Below are positions 1-8,170 of a stretch of 32,194 nucleotides of DNA, piece after piece. The stretch spans positions 1-32,194 of the forward strand of contig JAQGJP010000037.1 of assembly GCA_028290545.1 (NCBI GenBank). Direction: 5' to 3'. A program made the position numbers and the translations under genes. The notes beneath the pieces were generated by a model. That model did no database searches and was not told the origin of the DNA. It saw only the letters and a program-made list of their open reading frames with translations. Numbering within the stretch: the stretch's first letter is position 1; each line of letters opens with the position of its first letter. This DNA comes from Rhizobium sp. GTDB taxonomy: Bacteria; Pseudomonadota; Alphaproteobacteria; Rhizobiales; Rhizobiaceae.

Positions 1-2
1 CG

Positions 3-410
3 AACGACAGCTGGAACACCCGCATCGCGACCGTGCAGGAAAAAGGCATTGGAGCGATCGCCGACACGGCGCTCAAGATGTGGTTCACTCCGGATTTTCA
101 TGCAAATCGGGCGACGGACCTCAGCGGCTATCGCACCATGATGACCCGGCAATCGGTCGACGGTTATACAAGCCTCTGCGCGGCTATCTGCGAGGCCGAC
201 TACACCGCCGATGCGCCGAAGATCAAGGTGCCGGTTCTGTGTATCGTCGGCGACCAGGACGGCTCGACGCCGCCGGCTCTCGTCAAATCGACCGCGGATC
301 TCATTCCCGGCGCACAGTTCGAGATCATCGAGAACGCCGCCCATATCACTTGCGTCGAACAACCCGAAGCGCTGGCGGAATTGTTAGCCGACTTCATAAA
401 TGAGGATTGA
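3..410 (+). CDS. pcaD: 3-oxoadipate enol-lactonase, C-terminal part (cut by window edge)
   Basis: The reading frame is open from the window edge, so only about the last 135 residues are present and the start lies outside. The protein is an alpha/beta-hydrolase that hydrolyses 3-oxoadipate enol-lactone to 3-oxoadipate in the protocatechuate branch. Visible family features are the strand carrying the catalytic Asp (VPVLCIVGDQDGSTPP) and the catalytic His near the C-terminus (ENAAHITCVEQPEAL). The nucleophile Ser is upstream of the window. The stop TGA is 7 bases before the pcaC start, so the two genes are cotranscribed. The function is assigned from these motifs together with the pcaCHG neighbours, since alpha/beta-hydrolases alone are not specific. 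Confidence 0.9.
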   Translation, partial: NDSWNTRIATVQEKGIGAIADTALKMWFTPDFHANRATDLSGYRTMMTRQSVDGYTSLCAAICEADYTADAPKIKVPVLCIVGDQDGSTPPALVKSTADLIPGAQFEIIENAAHITCVEQPEALAELLADFINED

Positions 411-417
411 GAGCGAA

Positions 418-828
418 ATGTCCGACAAGGCTCCACCCGAACGTTTCGACCAGGGCATGGCGACACGCCGTGCCGTGCTCGGCGACGCACATGTCGACAG
501 GGCAGAGGCCAACAAGACGGCGTTCGACGAACCTTTCCAGACGCTGATCACCGAAGCCGCCTGGGGCCATGTCTGGTCCCGGCCGGACTGGACCAAGCGC
601 GAGCGCTCGATCGTCACGATCGCGCTGCTTGCCGCCCTCGGCCATCACGAGGAAGTCGCCATGCATGTGCGGGCGACGGCCAATACCGGTGCGACGCCGG
701 AGGACCTGCGCGAAGCGATGCTGCATGTGGCAGTCTATGCCGGGGTTCCGGCCGCCAACACGGCAATCAGGATCATCAAGAACACACTTGCCAAAATGGA
801 CGATGCGAGCCGGAAGGATAGCGAATGA
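418..828 (+). CDS. pcaC: 4-carboxymuconolactone decarboxylase
   Basis: This 136-aa cytosolic protein is the usual length for PcaC. It decarboxylates 4-carboxymuconolactone to 3-oxoadipate enol-lactone. The carboxymuconolactone decarboxylase fold is recognised from the block EEVAMHVRATANTGATPEDL and the following AMLHVAVYAGVPAAN helix. I chose ATG 418 (MSDKAPPERF) over the in-frame ATG at 400. The later one follows the pcaD stop, gives the family's N-terminus, and has a GAGAG purine stretch in front of it. The 3' end overlaps pcaH by the ATGA at 825-828, which implies translational coupling. Confidence 0.95.
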   Translation: MSDKAPPERFDQGMATRRAVLGDAHVDRAEANKTAFDEPFQTLITEAAWGHVWSRPDWTKRERSIVTIALLAALGHHEEVAMHVRATANTGATPEDLREAMLHVAVYAGVPAANTAIRIIKNTLAKMDDASRKDSE

Positions 829-1565
829 AAAACACCCCGCCTGAAACCGGTGCATTTTTCGCGTGCGACCGCACCCTGCACCCGGCGGCGCTGACGCCGG
901 GCTACAAGACGTCGGTGGCGCGCTCGCCGCAGCGGGCGCTGTTGTCCTTCGACAGCACCAAGACCGAGATCACCGGACCCGCCTTCGGGCACAGTATTCT
1001 GGGTCCGCTCGATAACGACCTGATCCTCAATTATGCCAGGCCCGGTGAAATGGCGATCGGCCAGCGCATCCTTGTGCATGGCAGGATCCTCGACGAGCGC
1101 GGCCGTGGCGTTGGCGGCACACTGGTGGAGTTCTGGCAGGCCAATGCCGGCGGCCGCTATCGTCACAAGAAGGAAACCTATCTTGCGGCGATCGATCCGA
1201 ATTTCGGTGGCGTCGGCCGGACGATCACCGACGAGGATGGCTGTTACTGGTTCAAGACCGTCAAGCCCGGCGCCTATCCCTGGCCAAACGGCGTCAATGA
1301 CTGGCGGCCGGCGCATATCCATTTCTCGGTGTTCGGACATGGCTTTGCCCAGCGGTTGATCACGCAGATGTATTTCGAGGGCGATCCGATGATCTGGAAA
1401 TGTCCGATCGTCAAAACCATTCCGGATCAACAGGCGATCGAACAGCTGATCGCACCGCTCGACTGGAATGCGACGGTGCCGATGGATATGCGCGCCTACA
1501 AATTCGATATCGTGCTGCGCGGCCGTCGCTCGACCCTGTTCGAGAACCGCAAGGAGGGCAACTGA
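825..1565 (+). CDS. pcaH: Protocatechuate 3,4-dioxygenase, beta subunit
   Basis: This 246-aa catalytic subunit of the intradiol ring-cleaving dioxygenase converts protocatechuate plus O2 to 3-carboxy-cis,cis-muconate. All non-heme Fe(III) ligands of the family can be placed: Tyr112 (GRYRH), Tyr151 (GAYPWPN), His164 and His166 (WRPAHIHFS), with the active-site Arg161 just before them. The segment NDLILNYARPGE near residues 64-75 is the family's N-terminal signature. It overlaps pcaC by 4 bases, and pcaG begins 2 bases after its stop, as expected for subunits made in equal amounts. Nothing is missing, so the enzyme should be active. Confidence 0.97.
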   Translation: MKNTPPETGAFFACDRTLHPAALTPGYKTSVARSPQRALLSFDSTKTEITGPAFGHSILGPLDNDLILNYARPGEMAIGQRILVHGRILDERGRGVGGTLVEFWQANAGGRYRHKKETYLAAIDPNFGGVGRTITDEDGCYWFKTVKPGAYPWPNGVNDWRPAHIHFSVFGHGFAQRLITQMYFEGDPMIWKCPIVKTIPDQQAIEQLIAPLDWNATVPMDMRAYKFDIVLRGRRSTLFENRKEGN

Positions 1566-1567
1566 TC

Positions 1568-2191
1568 ATGGTGCAATCGCTTGGTTACCTCCGGGAAAGC
1601 GCATCGCAGACCGCCGGGCCCTATGTGCATATCGGCTGCACGCCCAATTTCGCAGGCATCAACGGCATATTCGCGACCGACCTGGGTTCAGGCCCGCTGG
1701 TCAACGACAAGACCAAGGGCGAACGGATCACGGTGCGCGGCTTCGTCTATGACGGCACGGGCACGCCACTGCGCGATGCCATGGTCGAAATCTGGCAGGC
1801 CGATGCCGACGGCTTCTACAACAGCCCGTCCGAAACCCGCGGCAAGGCCGATCCGAACTTCACCGGATGGGGCCGCCAGCCGGGCGACATGCAGACCGGC
1901 GAATTCGCCTTCGAGACCATCAAGCCGGGCCGGGCGCCGTTCCGCGAGAACGATCCGCGGCTGATGGCGCCGCATATCCTGTTCTGGATCGTGGCGCGCG
2001 GCATCAATATCGGCCTGCAGACGCGAATGTACTTCTCCGACGAGGAGGCAGCCAATGCCGAGGATCCGATCCTCAGCCGCATCGAGCACCGCGTCCGCAT
2101 TCCAACCCTGGTCGGCAGGCGCGAAAGCAATATCGTCACCTTCGACATTCGTCTGCAGGGCGAGAACGAGACCATTTTTTTCGATATGTGA
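1568..2191 (+). CDS. pcaG: Protocatechuate 3,4-dioxygenase, alpha subunit
   Basis: This 207-aa non-iron-binding partner of PcaH completes the active-site pocket of the alpha-beta dioxygenase. Family marks are GPYVHIG (residues 17-23) near the N-terminus, WQADADG at about 76-82 and APHILFW (134-140) where the beta subunit carries its His ligands. The Tyr/His ligand set is absent, as normal for an alpha subunit. ATG 1568 follows a strong AAGGAGGG ribosome-binding site overlapping the end of pcaH. The frame is open upstream to 1400, but that part overlaps pcaH and is not coding. An 88-bp gap follows before pcaI, the largest gap in this operon. Confidence 0.97.
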   Translation: MVQSLGYLRESASQTAGPYVHIGCTPNFAGINGIFATDLGSGPLVNDKTKGERITVRGFVYDGTGTPLRDAMVEIWQADADGFYNSPSETRGKADPNFTGWGRQPGDMQTGEFAFETIKPGRAPFRENDPRLMAPHILFWIVARGINIGLQTRMYFSDEEAANAEDPILSRIEHRVRIPTLVGRRESNIVTFDIRLQGENETIFFDM

Positions 2192-2279
2192 CCACACCGG
2201 CGCGTCTCCGGGCGCGCAATATTCCGCCGCGCCAGCGGGCGCATCCGGAAAAGCCCTATATCCAGTTTTGAGGTTTCGA

Positions 2280-2987
2280 ATGGACAAGACAATTGCAAGC
2301 GCTGCCGAGGCCGTAGTCGAGATCGGCGACGGCGCGACGGTGATGATCGGCGGCTTCGGTGGCTCCGGCGCGCCGATCGAGCTCATTCATGCGCTGATCG
2401 ACAAGCGTCCGAAGGGCCTGACAGTGATCAACAACAATGCCGGCAACGGCCGCATCGGCATCGCGGCGATGATCGACGCGGGCATGGTCCGGAAGATGAT
2501 CTGCTCGTTCCCGCGCTCATCCGACCCGCGCGCATTCACCGACAAGTACCTGGCCGGCGAGATCGAGCTCGAACTCGTGCCGCAGGGAACGCTAGCCGAA
2601 CGTATCCGGGCCGGCGGTGCGGGCATTCCCGCCTTCTACACCCCGACCGCCTATGGTACCGAACTCGCTAGAGGCAAGCCGATCGAGGAGTTCGATGGCC
2701 GCCACTATGTGCAGGAGCGCTGGCTGAAAGCGGATTTCGCCGTCGTCAAGGCGAAGATCGGCGACACCCAGGGCAACCTCACCTACAACAAGGCCGGCCG
2801 CAACTTCAATCCGCTGATGTGCATGGCGGCGGCAAGGACGATCGCCCAGGTCAGCAGGATCGTGACACCAGGCGAGATCGATCCCGAACAGGTGATCACG
2901 CCCGGCATCTTCGTGAATTCCGTCGTGGAAATCGCCGATCCCCAGCAGGAAGAAGAGCTGATCAAAGCCGGAGTGGCCTACATATGA
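2280..2987 (+). CDS. pcaI: 3-oxoadipate CoA-transferase, subunit A
   Basis: This 235-aa subunit A of the succinyl-CoA:3-oxoadipate CoA-transferase activates 3-oxoadipate with CoA from succinyl-CoA. The N-terminal GATVMIGGFGGSGAP loop is the subunit A CoA-binding signature, and INNNAGNGRIGIAAM and CSFPRSSDP also match the family. The start is ATG 2280, preceded by GAGG. The open frame upstream to 2055 overlaps pcaG and is rejected. The stop overlaps the pcaJ start (ATGA at 2984-2987). Together with pcaJ and pcaF it forms a block inserted between pcaG and pcaB. Confidence 0.96.
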   Translation: MDKTIASAAEAVVEIGDGATVMIGGFGGSGAPIELIHALIDKRPKGLTVINNNAGNGRIGIAAMIDAGMVRKMICSFPRSSDPRAFTDKYLAGEIELELVPQGTLAERIRAGGAGIPAFYTPTAYGTELARGKPIEEFDGRHYVQERWLKADFAVVKAKIGDTQGNLTYNKAGRNFNPLMCMAAARTIAQVSRIVTPGEIDPEQVITPGIFVNSVVEIADPQQEEELIKAGVAYI

Positions 2988-3673
2988 GTATCGATACGCG
3001 CGAAGACATCAAGCTTTCCAACGCCCAGATCGCCTGGCGCGCCGCCCAGGACATCGCCGATGGCGCCTATGTCAATCTCGGCATCGGCTTCCCGGAAATG
3101 GTGGCGCGCTATCAGCCGGAGGGCCGGCAGGCGATCTTCCATACCGAAAACGGCATCCTGAATTTCGGCGAGCCGCCGGCGCCGGGCAAGGAAGACTGGG
3201 ACCTGATCAATGCCGGCAAGAAGGCCGTGACCCTCAAGCCCGGCGCGGCGTTCTTCCACCACGCCGACAGTTTCGCCATGGTGCGCGGCGGCCATCTGGA
3301 TGTCGCCATTCTGGGCGCCTACCAGGTGGCGCAGAACGGCGACCTCGCCAACTGGCGGGTCGGCTCCAAGGGTGTGCCGGCGGTCGGCGGTGCGATGGAC
3401 CTCGTGCACGGCGCCAAGCAGGTGTTCGTGATCACCGAACACGTCACCAAGGACGGCAAGCCGAAGCTGGTGGACGCCTGCACCTTCCCGCTGACCGGCG
3501 TTGGCTGCATCACGCGTATCTATACCAGCCATGCCGTCATCGATATCGTTGACAGACGCTTCGTGGTCCGGGAAAAGCTTGCCGCCATGACGATGGACGA
3601 ACTGCAGGCGATGACCGGCGCGCCTTTGCATGTCGATGGACCTGTCGCCGATCTCGTCGTGCCTGAATTGTAA
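2984..3673 (+). CDS. pcaJ: 3-oxoadipate CoA-transferase, subunit B
   Basis: This 229-aa catalytic subunit of the CoA-transferase pairs with PcaI. The catalytic glutamate that forms the enzyme-CoA thioester is Glu55 in the TENGILNFG motif. The segment YVNLGIGFPEMV (residues 29-40) is the subunit B nucleotide/CoA signature. The long in-frame extension back to 2819 lies inside pcaI and is not used. The start overlaps the pcaI stop by ATGA, which favours matched synthesis of the two subunits. pcaF follows after 11 bases. Confidence 0.96.
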   Translation: MSIDTREDIKLSNAQIAWRAAQDIADGAYVNLGIGFPEMVARYQPEGRQAIFHTENGILNFGEPPAPGKEDWDLINAGKKAVTLKPGAAFFHHADSFAMVRGGHLDVAILGAYQVAQNGDLANWRVGSKGVPAVGGAMDLVHGAKQVFVITEHVTKDGKPKLVDACTFPLTGVGCITRIYTSHAVIDIVDRRFVVREKLAAMTMDELQAMTGAPLHVDGPVADLVVPEL

Positions 3674-3684
3674 GGATTAGTATC

Positions 3685-4887
3685 ATGACCGAAGCCTATA
3701 TCTGCGCCTATATCCGCACACCGATCGGGCGTTTCGGCGGCGCGCTTTCCTCCATACGCACCGACGATCTCGGCGCCATTCCGCTGAAAGCGCTGATGGC
3801 GGCGCATACATCGGTGGATTTCGAAGCGGTGGAGGAAGTGATTTTCGGCTGCGCCAATCAGGCGGGCGAAGACAACCGCAATGTCGCGCGCATGTCCTCG
3901 CTGCTGGCCGGCCTTCCGGTTTCCGTGCCGGGTACGACGATGAACAGGCTGTGCGGCTCGGGCATGGATGCCGTCATCACCGCCGCCCGCGCCATCAAGG
4001 CCGGCGAGGCCGAGCTGATCATCGCCGGCGGCGTCGAAAGCATGAGCCGCGCACCCTTCGTGCTGCCCAAGGCCGACAGCGCCTTTTCGCGCAATGCCGA
4101 AATCTATGACACCACGATCGGTTGGCGCTTCATCAATCCGCTGATGAAGAAACAGTATGGCGTCGATTCCATGCCGGAAACCGGCGAGAATGTCGCTGAT
4201 GATTTCAACATCAGCCGCGCGGATCAGGACGCCTTTGCCGTCCGCTCGCAGGCCAAGGCGGCAGCCGCGCAGGCCAATGGCCGCTTGGCCAGGGAAATCA
4301 CTCCGGTAACCATTCCGCAGCGCAAGGGCGACCCGATCGTGGTCGACCGCGACGAGCATCCGCGCGCCACCAACATGGACGCGCTTGGCAAACTGAAGCC
4401 GATCGTCCGCGCCGATGGCACGGTCACCGCCGGCAATGCCTCTGGTGTCAATGACGGGGCTGCGGCGCTGATCATCGCCTCGGAAGCGGCGGCGAAAAAA
4501 CATGGCCTGACACCGATCGCCCGGATCCTGGGAGGTGCGACGGCCGGCGTGCTGCCGCGCATCATGGGAATCGGCCCGGCTCCGGCCACCAAGAAACTTC
4601 TGGCGCGCCTTGGCCTCACGGTTGAACAGCTCGATGTATTCGAACTCAACGAAGCCTTTGCAAGCCAGGGTCTCGCGACATTGCGCGATCTCGGCATTGC
4701 CGACGACGATGCGCGCGTCAACAGGAACGGCGGTGCGATCGCGCTCGGCCATCCGCTCGGCATGTCCGGCGCCCGTATTGCCGGCACGGCGGCGCTGGAG
4801 CTTGCCGAGACCGGTGGCCGTTACGGGGTGGCGACAATGTGCATCGGCGTCGGCCAGGGTATCGCCATCGCTTTGGAGCGCGTATGA
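3685..4887 (+). CDS. pcaF: 3-oxoadipyl-CoA thiolase
   Basis: This 400-aa thiolase has the usual length. It cleaves 3-oxoadipyl-CoA to succinyl-CoA and acetyl-CoA, the last step of the beta-ketoadipate pathway. The catalytic residues are all visible: Cys90 (NRLCGSGMDA), His356 (ALGHPLGMSGAR) and Cys386 (MCIGVGQG). The N-terminus (EAYICAYIRTPIGRFGGAL) is characteristic of PcaF rather than of biosynthetic PhaA/AtoB, though sequence alone separates these only loosely. The pcaIJ context settles the assignment. A 45-bp gap containing a hairpin separates it from pcaB. Confidence 0.95.
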   Translation: MTEAYICAYIRTPIGRFGGALSSIRTDDLGAIPLKALMAAHTSVDFEAVEEVIFGCANQAGEDNRNVARMSSLLAGLPVSVPGTTMNRLCGSGMDAVITAARAIKAGEAELIIAGGVESMSRAPFVLPKADSAFSRNAEIYDTTIGWRFINPLMKKQYGVDSMPETGENVADDFNISRADQDAFAVRSQAKAAAAQANGRLAREITPVTIPQRKGDPIVVDRDEHPRATNMDALGKLKPIVRADGTVTAGNASGVNDGAAALIIASEAAAKKHGLTPIARILGGATAGVLPRIMGIGPAPATKKLLARLGLTVEQLDVFELNEAFASQGLATLRDLGIADDDARVNRNGGAIALGHPLGMSGARIAGTAALELAETGGRYGVATMCIGVGQGIAIALERV

Positions 4888-4895
4888 TCCAGGGC

Positions 4896-4913
4896 TTCCG
4901 CTCCGAAGCGGAA
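4896..4913 (+). other. Perfect stem-loop between pcaF and pcaB
   Basis: TTCCGCT and AGCGGAA form a perfect 7-bp stem with a CCGA loop, in the 45-bp pcaF-pcaB gap. No T-run follows, so it is not a convincing intrinsic terminator. It could be an mRNA processing or stability element inside the operon. This is inference from structure only. Confidence 0.35.
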
Positions 4914-4932
4914 ACCGAACCGGGTGGACCGC

Positions 4933-5991
4933 ATGACTGAATTCTTTCCATCCTTCCTCAACGATCTGCTGTTCGATCCCGAACTGTCGCATCTTGTTGG
5001 CACGGATGCGGATTGCGCCGCCATGTTGAAATTCGAGATGGCGCTTGCGGAAGCGGAGGCCGCCAACGGCCTGATCTCGGAAGACGCCGCCCTGACCATC
5101 GTCGAGATGGGCGCCACATTCGCCCCCGGCATCGTCACGCTGCAGCATGCGACCCTGAAGGATGGCGTCGTCGTTCCGGAATTCGTCCGCGAGTTGAGGG
5201 ACTATGTCGGCGGGGATGCGAGCCAGTATCTGCATTTCGGCGCCACCAGCCAGGACGTCATCGATACGGTGCTGGCGTTGAAGCTGAAGCGGGTGTTTAT
5301 CCTGTTCGAGAGCCGCTTGCAGGTGCTGCTTGAGACGCTTGATGGACTGGTCAACGTTCATGGGCAGAATCAACTGATGGGCCGGACGCGCATGCAGGCG
5401 GCGATTCCGATCACGGTTGCCGACCGGCTCGATGTCTGGCGCGGTCTGGTCAGCCGCGCCGGTGACGACCTTGCGTCCGTTCGGGAGAAAAACCTCATCC
5501 TCAGTCTTGCCGGGCCCGCAGGCACATCGGAGAAATTCGGCAACAAAATCGATGCCGTCAGGAATTCCTTAGCCGGCTTACTGGGCCTCTCCGTGCCCGA
5601 CTATGTGCCGCATGCTGCGCGCGACCGGATCGCAACGCTCGGCAACTGGCTTTCACTTGTCACCGGTGCGCTCGGCAAGATCGGCCAGGACATCGCGCTG
5701 ATGGCACAGAACGAAATTGCCGAGATCGCACTCGAAGGCGGCGGCGGGTCGTCGGCCATGGCTCACAAGCAGAACCCGGTGCGCGCCGAAGTGCTGGTGT
5801 CGCTAGCGCGCTTCAATGCCGTGCAAGTGTCGGGCCTGCATCAGGCGCTGGTGCATGAGCAGGAGCGCTCGGGCGCTGCCTGGACGCTCGAATGGCTGAT
5901 CCTGCCGCAAATGCTGAACGCCACCGGCACGGCGCTCACGCATGCGCAGGCACTGCTGGATCAGGTCAGGCGAATCGGCAGCGCCGCCTGA
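4933..5991 (+). CDS. pcaB: 3-carboxy-cis,cis-muconate cycloisomerase
   Basis: This 352-aa member of the fumarase/adenylosuccinate lyase superfamily lactonises 3-carboxy-cis,cis-muconate to 4-carboxymuconolactone. The superfamily signature is GGSSAMAHKQNPV (residues 271-283). The second conserved block is HFGATSQD (101-108) and the region-1 His sits in TLQHATL. At about 350 residues it is of the shorter rhizobial type, lacking the C-terminal extension of the ~450-aa Pseudomonas enzymes. I chose ATG 4933 (MTEFF); a GTG at 4924 in frame is possible. Its stop is only 15 bases from the stop of the convergent DUF1513 gene, with no terminator in between. Confidence 0.95.
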   Translation: MTEFFPSFLNDLLFDPELSHLVGTDADCAAMLKFEMALAEAEAANGLISEDAALTIVEMGATFAPGIVTLQHATLKDGVVVPEFVRELRDYVGGDASQYLHFGATSQDVIDTVLALKLKRVFILFESRLQVLLETLDGLVNVHGQNQLMGRTRMQAAIPITVADRLDVWRGLVSRAGDDLASVREKNLILSLAGPAGTSEKFGNKIDAVRNSLAGLLGLSVPDYVPHAARDRIATLGNWLSLVTGALGKIGQDIALMAQNEIAEIALEGGGGSSAMAHKQNPVRAEVLVSLARFNAVQVSGLHQALVHEQERSGAAWTLEWLILPQMLNATGTALTHAQALLDQVRRIGSAA

Positions 5992-6006
5992 TCAAAGGCT
6001 TCTGAT

Positions 6007-7086
6007 TCACCCCAACCGCGTGATATGGTTGTCCCAGGCGACGTCCGACTTTTCCCGATCGAACCAGCCCTCCTCCGTCGAGCGGGCGAAGACCTTGCGG
6101 GCGGGCGAGAGGCCGCAGACACCTGCGATCTTTTCCTGATAGGCGAGCTTGCCGGTCCTGGTCTCGAAGGCCGCCCACTGGCCGCCCTGCGGCGAGGAGA
6201 TCGCCACCAGATCGGTCTGCTGGTTGACGTCGACCGTGCCGATATAGTTGTCGAATCCATCGAGCACGTCGGCCGGGATATCGATGAACGTCAGCTGTTC
6301 GCCGCGCTTGAAATGACCCAGCAGCGGCGGCCTTCGATTGCGTGCGCCCTCGAACTGGCAGCCGAACCAGATGCGGCCCTGATTGTCGGTATCCATATGG
6401 CGGGTCGAAAGCTGTCGGATGTCGGCCGGCATGTCGTGCTTCTCCACCAGCCGGCCGTCGTTCAGATCGACGATCGCCAGCGACGGCTCCATATGGTCGA
6501 TGTTGAGCTTGACGCGACCAGTGTCCGGATGCTGCTTGATACCGCCATTGGCAATCGCCAGATAGCGGCCGCCCTCGATTATCTGGATGTCATGCGTGTC
6601 CATGCCGTGGGCCGGGAATTCGCCGATCTTCCGATAGTCCGAGCGGGTATCGTAGACACCGATCATTCCGGCATAGTTGTCGAAATCGTTCTCGGCGACA
6701 TAGAGCAGCTTGCCGCCGGCGGAGAATGCACCGTGGCCGAAGAAATGCCTGTCCTCGGCAGCTTCTATCAGCTTCAACGCCTGCCCTGTCACGGCATCGA
6801 ACACCAGCGCGAAGGTTCCCGGCCGGCGGGCAAAGGCCACAGCACGGCTCGACGTCGGATCGAAGGAGACGGCATGGCCGCGATCCGGCAGCGCCACGCG
6901 AGTGATCTCCTTTCCGGCCTCGGTCAGCAGTGCCACGCCATAGCTTTTGTCTTTGGCCATGAAGGCGCTCGCAAACACAGCATCCGCCCGCTCCAACGCT
7001 TCGGACTGTCCGGGAAGGAGGCTCGCCGCAAAGCTTGCGCCCGCCGCCTTCAGAAATGCACGTTTGCTGATCAGGTCGGTGAACAT
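6007..7086 (-). CDS. DUF1513 family exported protein
   Basis: This 359-aa protein begins with a Tat-like leader, SKRAFLKAAGASFAAS, which has Lys-Arg (residues 8-9) in place of the twin arginine and is followed by a hydrophobic stretch. The mature part has repeated strand-turn units typical of a beta-propeller (for example HFFGHGAFSAGGKLLYVAEND, GRYLAIANGG, GRIWFGCQFEG). DUF1513 proteins are regularly found with imelysins and DHOR proteins, but their biochemical role is not established. ATG 7086 begins one base after the stop of the upstream imelysin, so the two are translationally coupled. The longer frame to 7128 overlaps that gene. It is the last gene of the operon. I infer a periplasmic accessory role in iron handling. 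Confidence 0.85.
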   Translation of the reverse strand: MFTDLISKRAFLKAAGASFAASLLPGQSEALERADAVFASAFMAKDKSYGVALLTEAGKEITRVALPDRGHAVSFDPTSSRAVAFARRPGTFALVFDAVTGQALKLIEAAEDRHFFGHGAFSAGGKLLYVAENDFDNYAGMIGVYDTRSDYRKIGEFPAHGMDTHDIQIIEGGRYLAIANGGIKQHPDTGRVKLNIDHMEPSLAIVDLNDGRLVEKHDMPADIRQLSTRHMDTDNQGRIWFGCQFEGARNRRPPLLGHFKRGEQLTFIDIPADVLDGFDNYIGTVDVNQQTDLVAISSPQGGQWAAFETRTGKLAYQEKIAGVCGLSPARKVFARSTEEGWFDREKSDVAWDNHITRLG

Positions 7087-7087
7087 C

Positions 7088-8170
7088 TCAATCCCCGTCC
7101 GCGAAGGAAAAGCCGGCCGACAGACCAACGGCTGCGCCGATATCCGTATCGATCCGCGTCATTGCGTCCTTGAGCGTGAATTCGATGAAATCAAGCTTGG
7201 CCAGATATTTGTCGTCCTTCAGCATGTCGGCCGTGGGTGCCTGCAGTTTGCGGATCGCAGCCGTTGCGGCCTTGTAATCGAACAGAACCGAGGATGCGGA
7301 TGAGCGTTTGTCAGCGGGCAGGAGCGCGTTCATATCGGAGACCTGCCAGAGTTTCGCGAGCCCTTCGACATTGGCCGTGATCGCACGGATCGTGTTGCCA
7401 GAGCGCCGGAAGACCGCCGCATTCGGCAACATCCTTTGGTCACGGCCCTTGTAGAACGCCTTGAAGCGCTGGTCGCGGACCATTTCGATGCCATGCACAT
7501 GCAGCCCGATCAGCGCCTGCATCGCCTCGGCGCCGTTGCGATAGACGGGATTGTCGGCAGACGGGTTTTTCCAGGCATCGGCAATTCCATCGGGGGCGCC
7601 CCAGGCGGCGTCCAACTCGCCGCCGATAGTCTCGATATTTCTGGCAATTGCCAGCCCGTACCGGCAGCGGAAACTGTCCTTGCCGGAGATCACGCCTTCC
7701 GGATAGGAGCCGAAGAACACATATTCAAAAGCACCGAGCCCCTGCATGGCCACGCTACGGTCCCTCAGCGAATCGGGATTCGTGACACTTTCATCAGGGT
7801 CGGCGATCAGCGCCTGGACCTGCTTCAGACCCGTCGATTTGCGATCCGGATAGAAGAGCACGCGCTCGAAGCGGTTCTGCTCCAATACCGGCCCTTCGCG
7901 GATGATCTCGACCTTGCCCCAGGCCTCGATCGTATCGGCAAAGCGCGCACTGACGGTTTTGAGCTGATCGTCGGACGGAGCGGCGCAAAGCTTGCCGGTC
8001 TCGGCCGAAAGGGCTGCAGCCTTCACATGGAAATCCACATAGGCGGGGCGAATGTAGAGATCGACCGCCTTTGCGATCACCGCCCTGGCGGCGGCCTCGT
8101 CGAGCGCCAGCGTCGGTGCCGCACTCGCCATCATCAGTAGCGGCGTGAGTAGCCAGGCCAGTTTTTGCAT
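7088..8170 (-). CDS. Imelysin family protein (second copy, no motif His)
   Basis: This 360-aa protein has a signal peptide (MQKLAWLLTPLLMMASAAPTLA, probable cleavage after ALA) and is therefore periplasmic. It is an all-helical imelysin-like (peptidase M75/EfeO-related) protein. Where the first imelysin of the operon has GYHAIE, this one has GLGAFE (residues 144-149). The histidine of the family GxHxxE motif is therefore absent and the glutamate kept. Such forms are a recognised sub-type beside DHOR genes, and may not bind metal in the same way. Its ATG shares one base with the DHOR stop (TGATG), and DUF1513 begins one base after its own stop. Confidence 0.85.
   Translation of the reverse strand: MQKLAWLLTPLLMMASAAPTLALDEAAARAVIAKAVDLYIRPAYVDFHVKAAALSAETGKLCAAPSDDQLKTVSARFADTIEAWGKVEIIREGPVLEQNRFERVLFYPDRKSTGLKQVQALIADPDESVTNPDSLRDRSVAMQGLGAFEYVFFGSYPEGVISGKDSFRCRYGLAIARNIETIGGELDAAWGAPDGIADAWKNPSADNPVYRNGAEAMQALIGLHVHGIEMVRDQRFKAFYKGRDQRMLPNAAVFRRSGNTIRAITANVEGLAKLWQVSDMNALLPADKRSSASSVLFDYKAATAAIRKLQAPTADMLKDDKYLAKLDFIEFTLKDAMTRIDTDIGAAVGLSAGFSFADGD

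Noticed and set aside
2192..2279. GCGCG/CGCGC stem in the pcaG-pcaI gap as terminator
   Set aside because: It is short, self-palindromic and expected by chance in GC-rich DNA, with no T-run.
3520..5373. 617-codon open frame on the - strand
   Set aside because: It is antisense to pcaJ, pcaF and pcaB, is rich in His/Arg/Asp without domain logic, and results from high-GC third-position bias.
6025..7173. 382-codon open frame on the + strand
   Set aside because: It is opposite the DUF1513 gene, which has a leader peptide and operon coupling.
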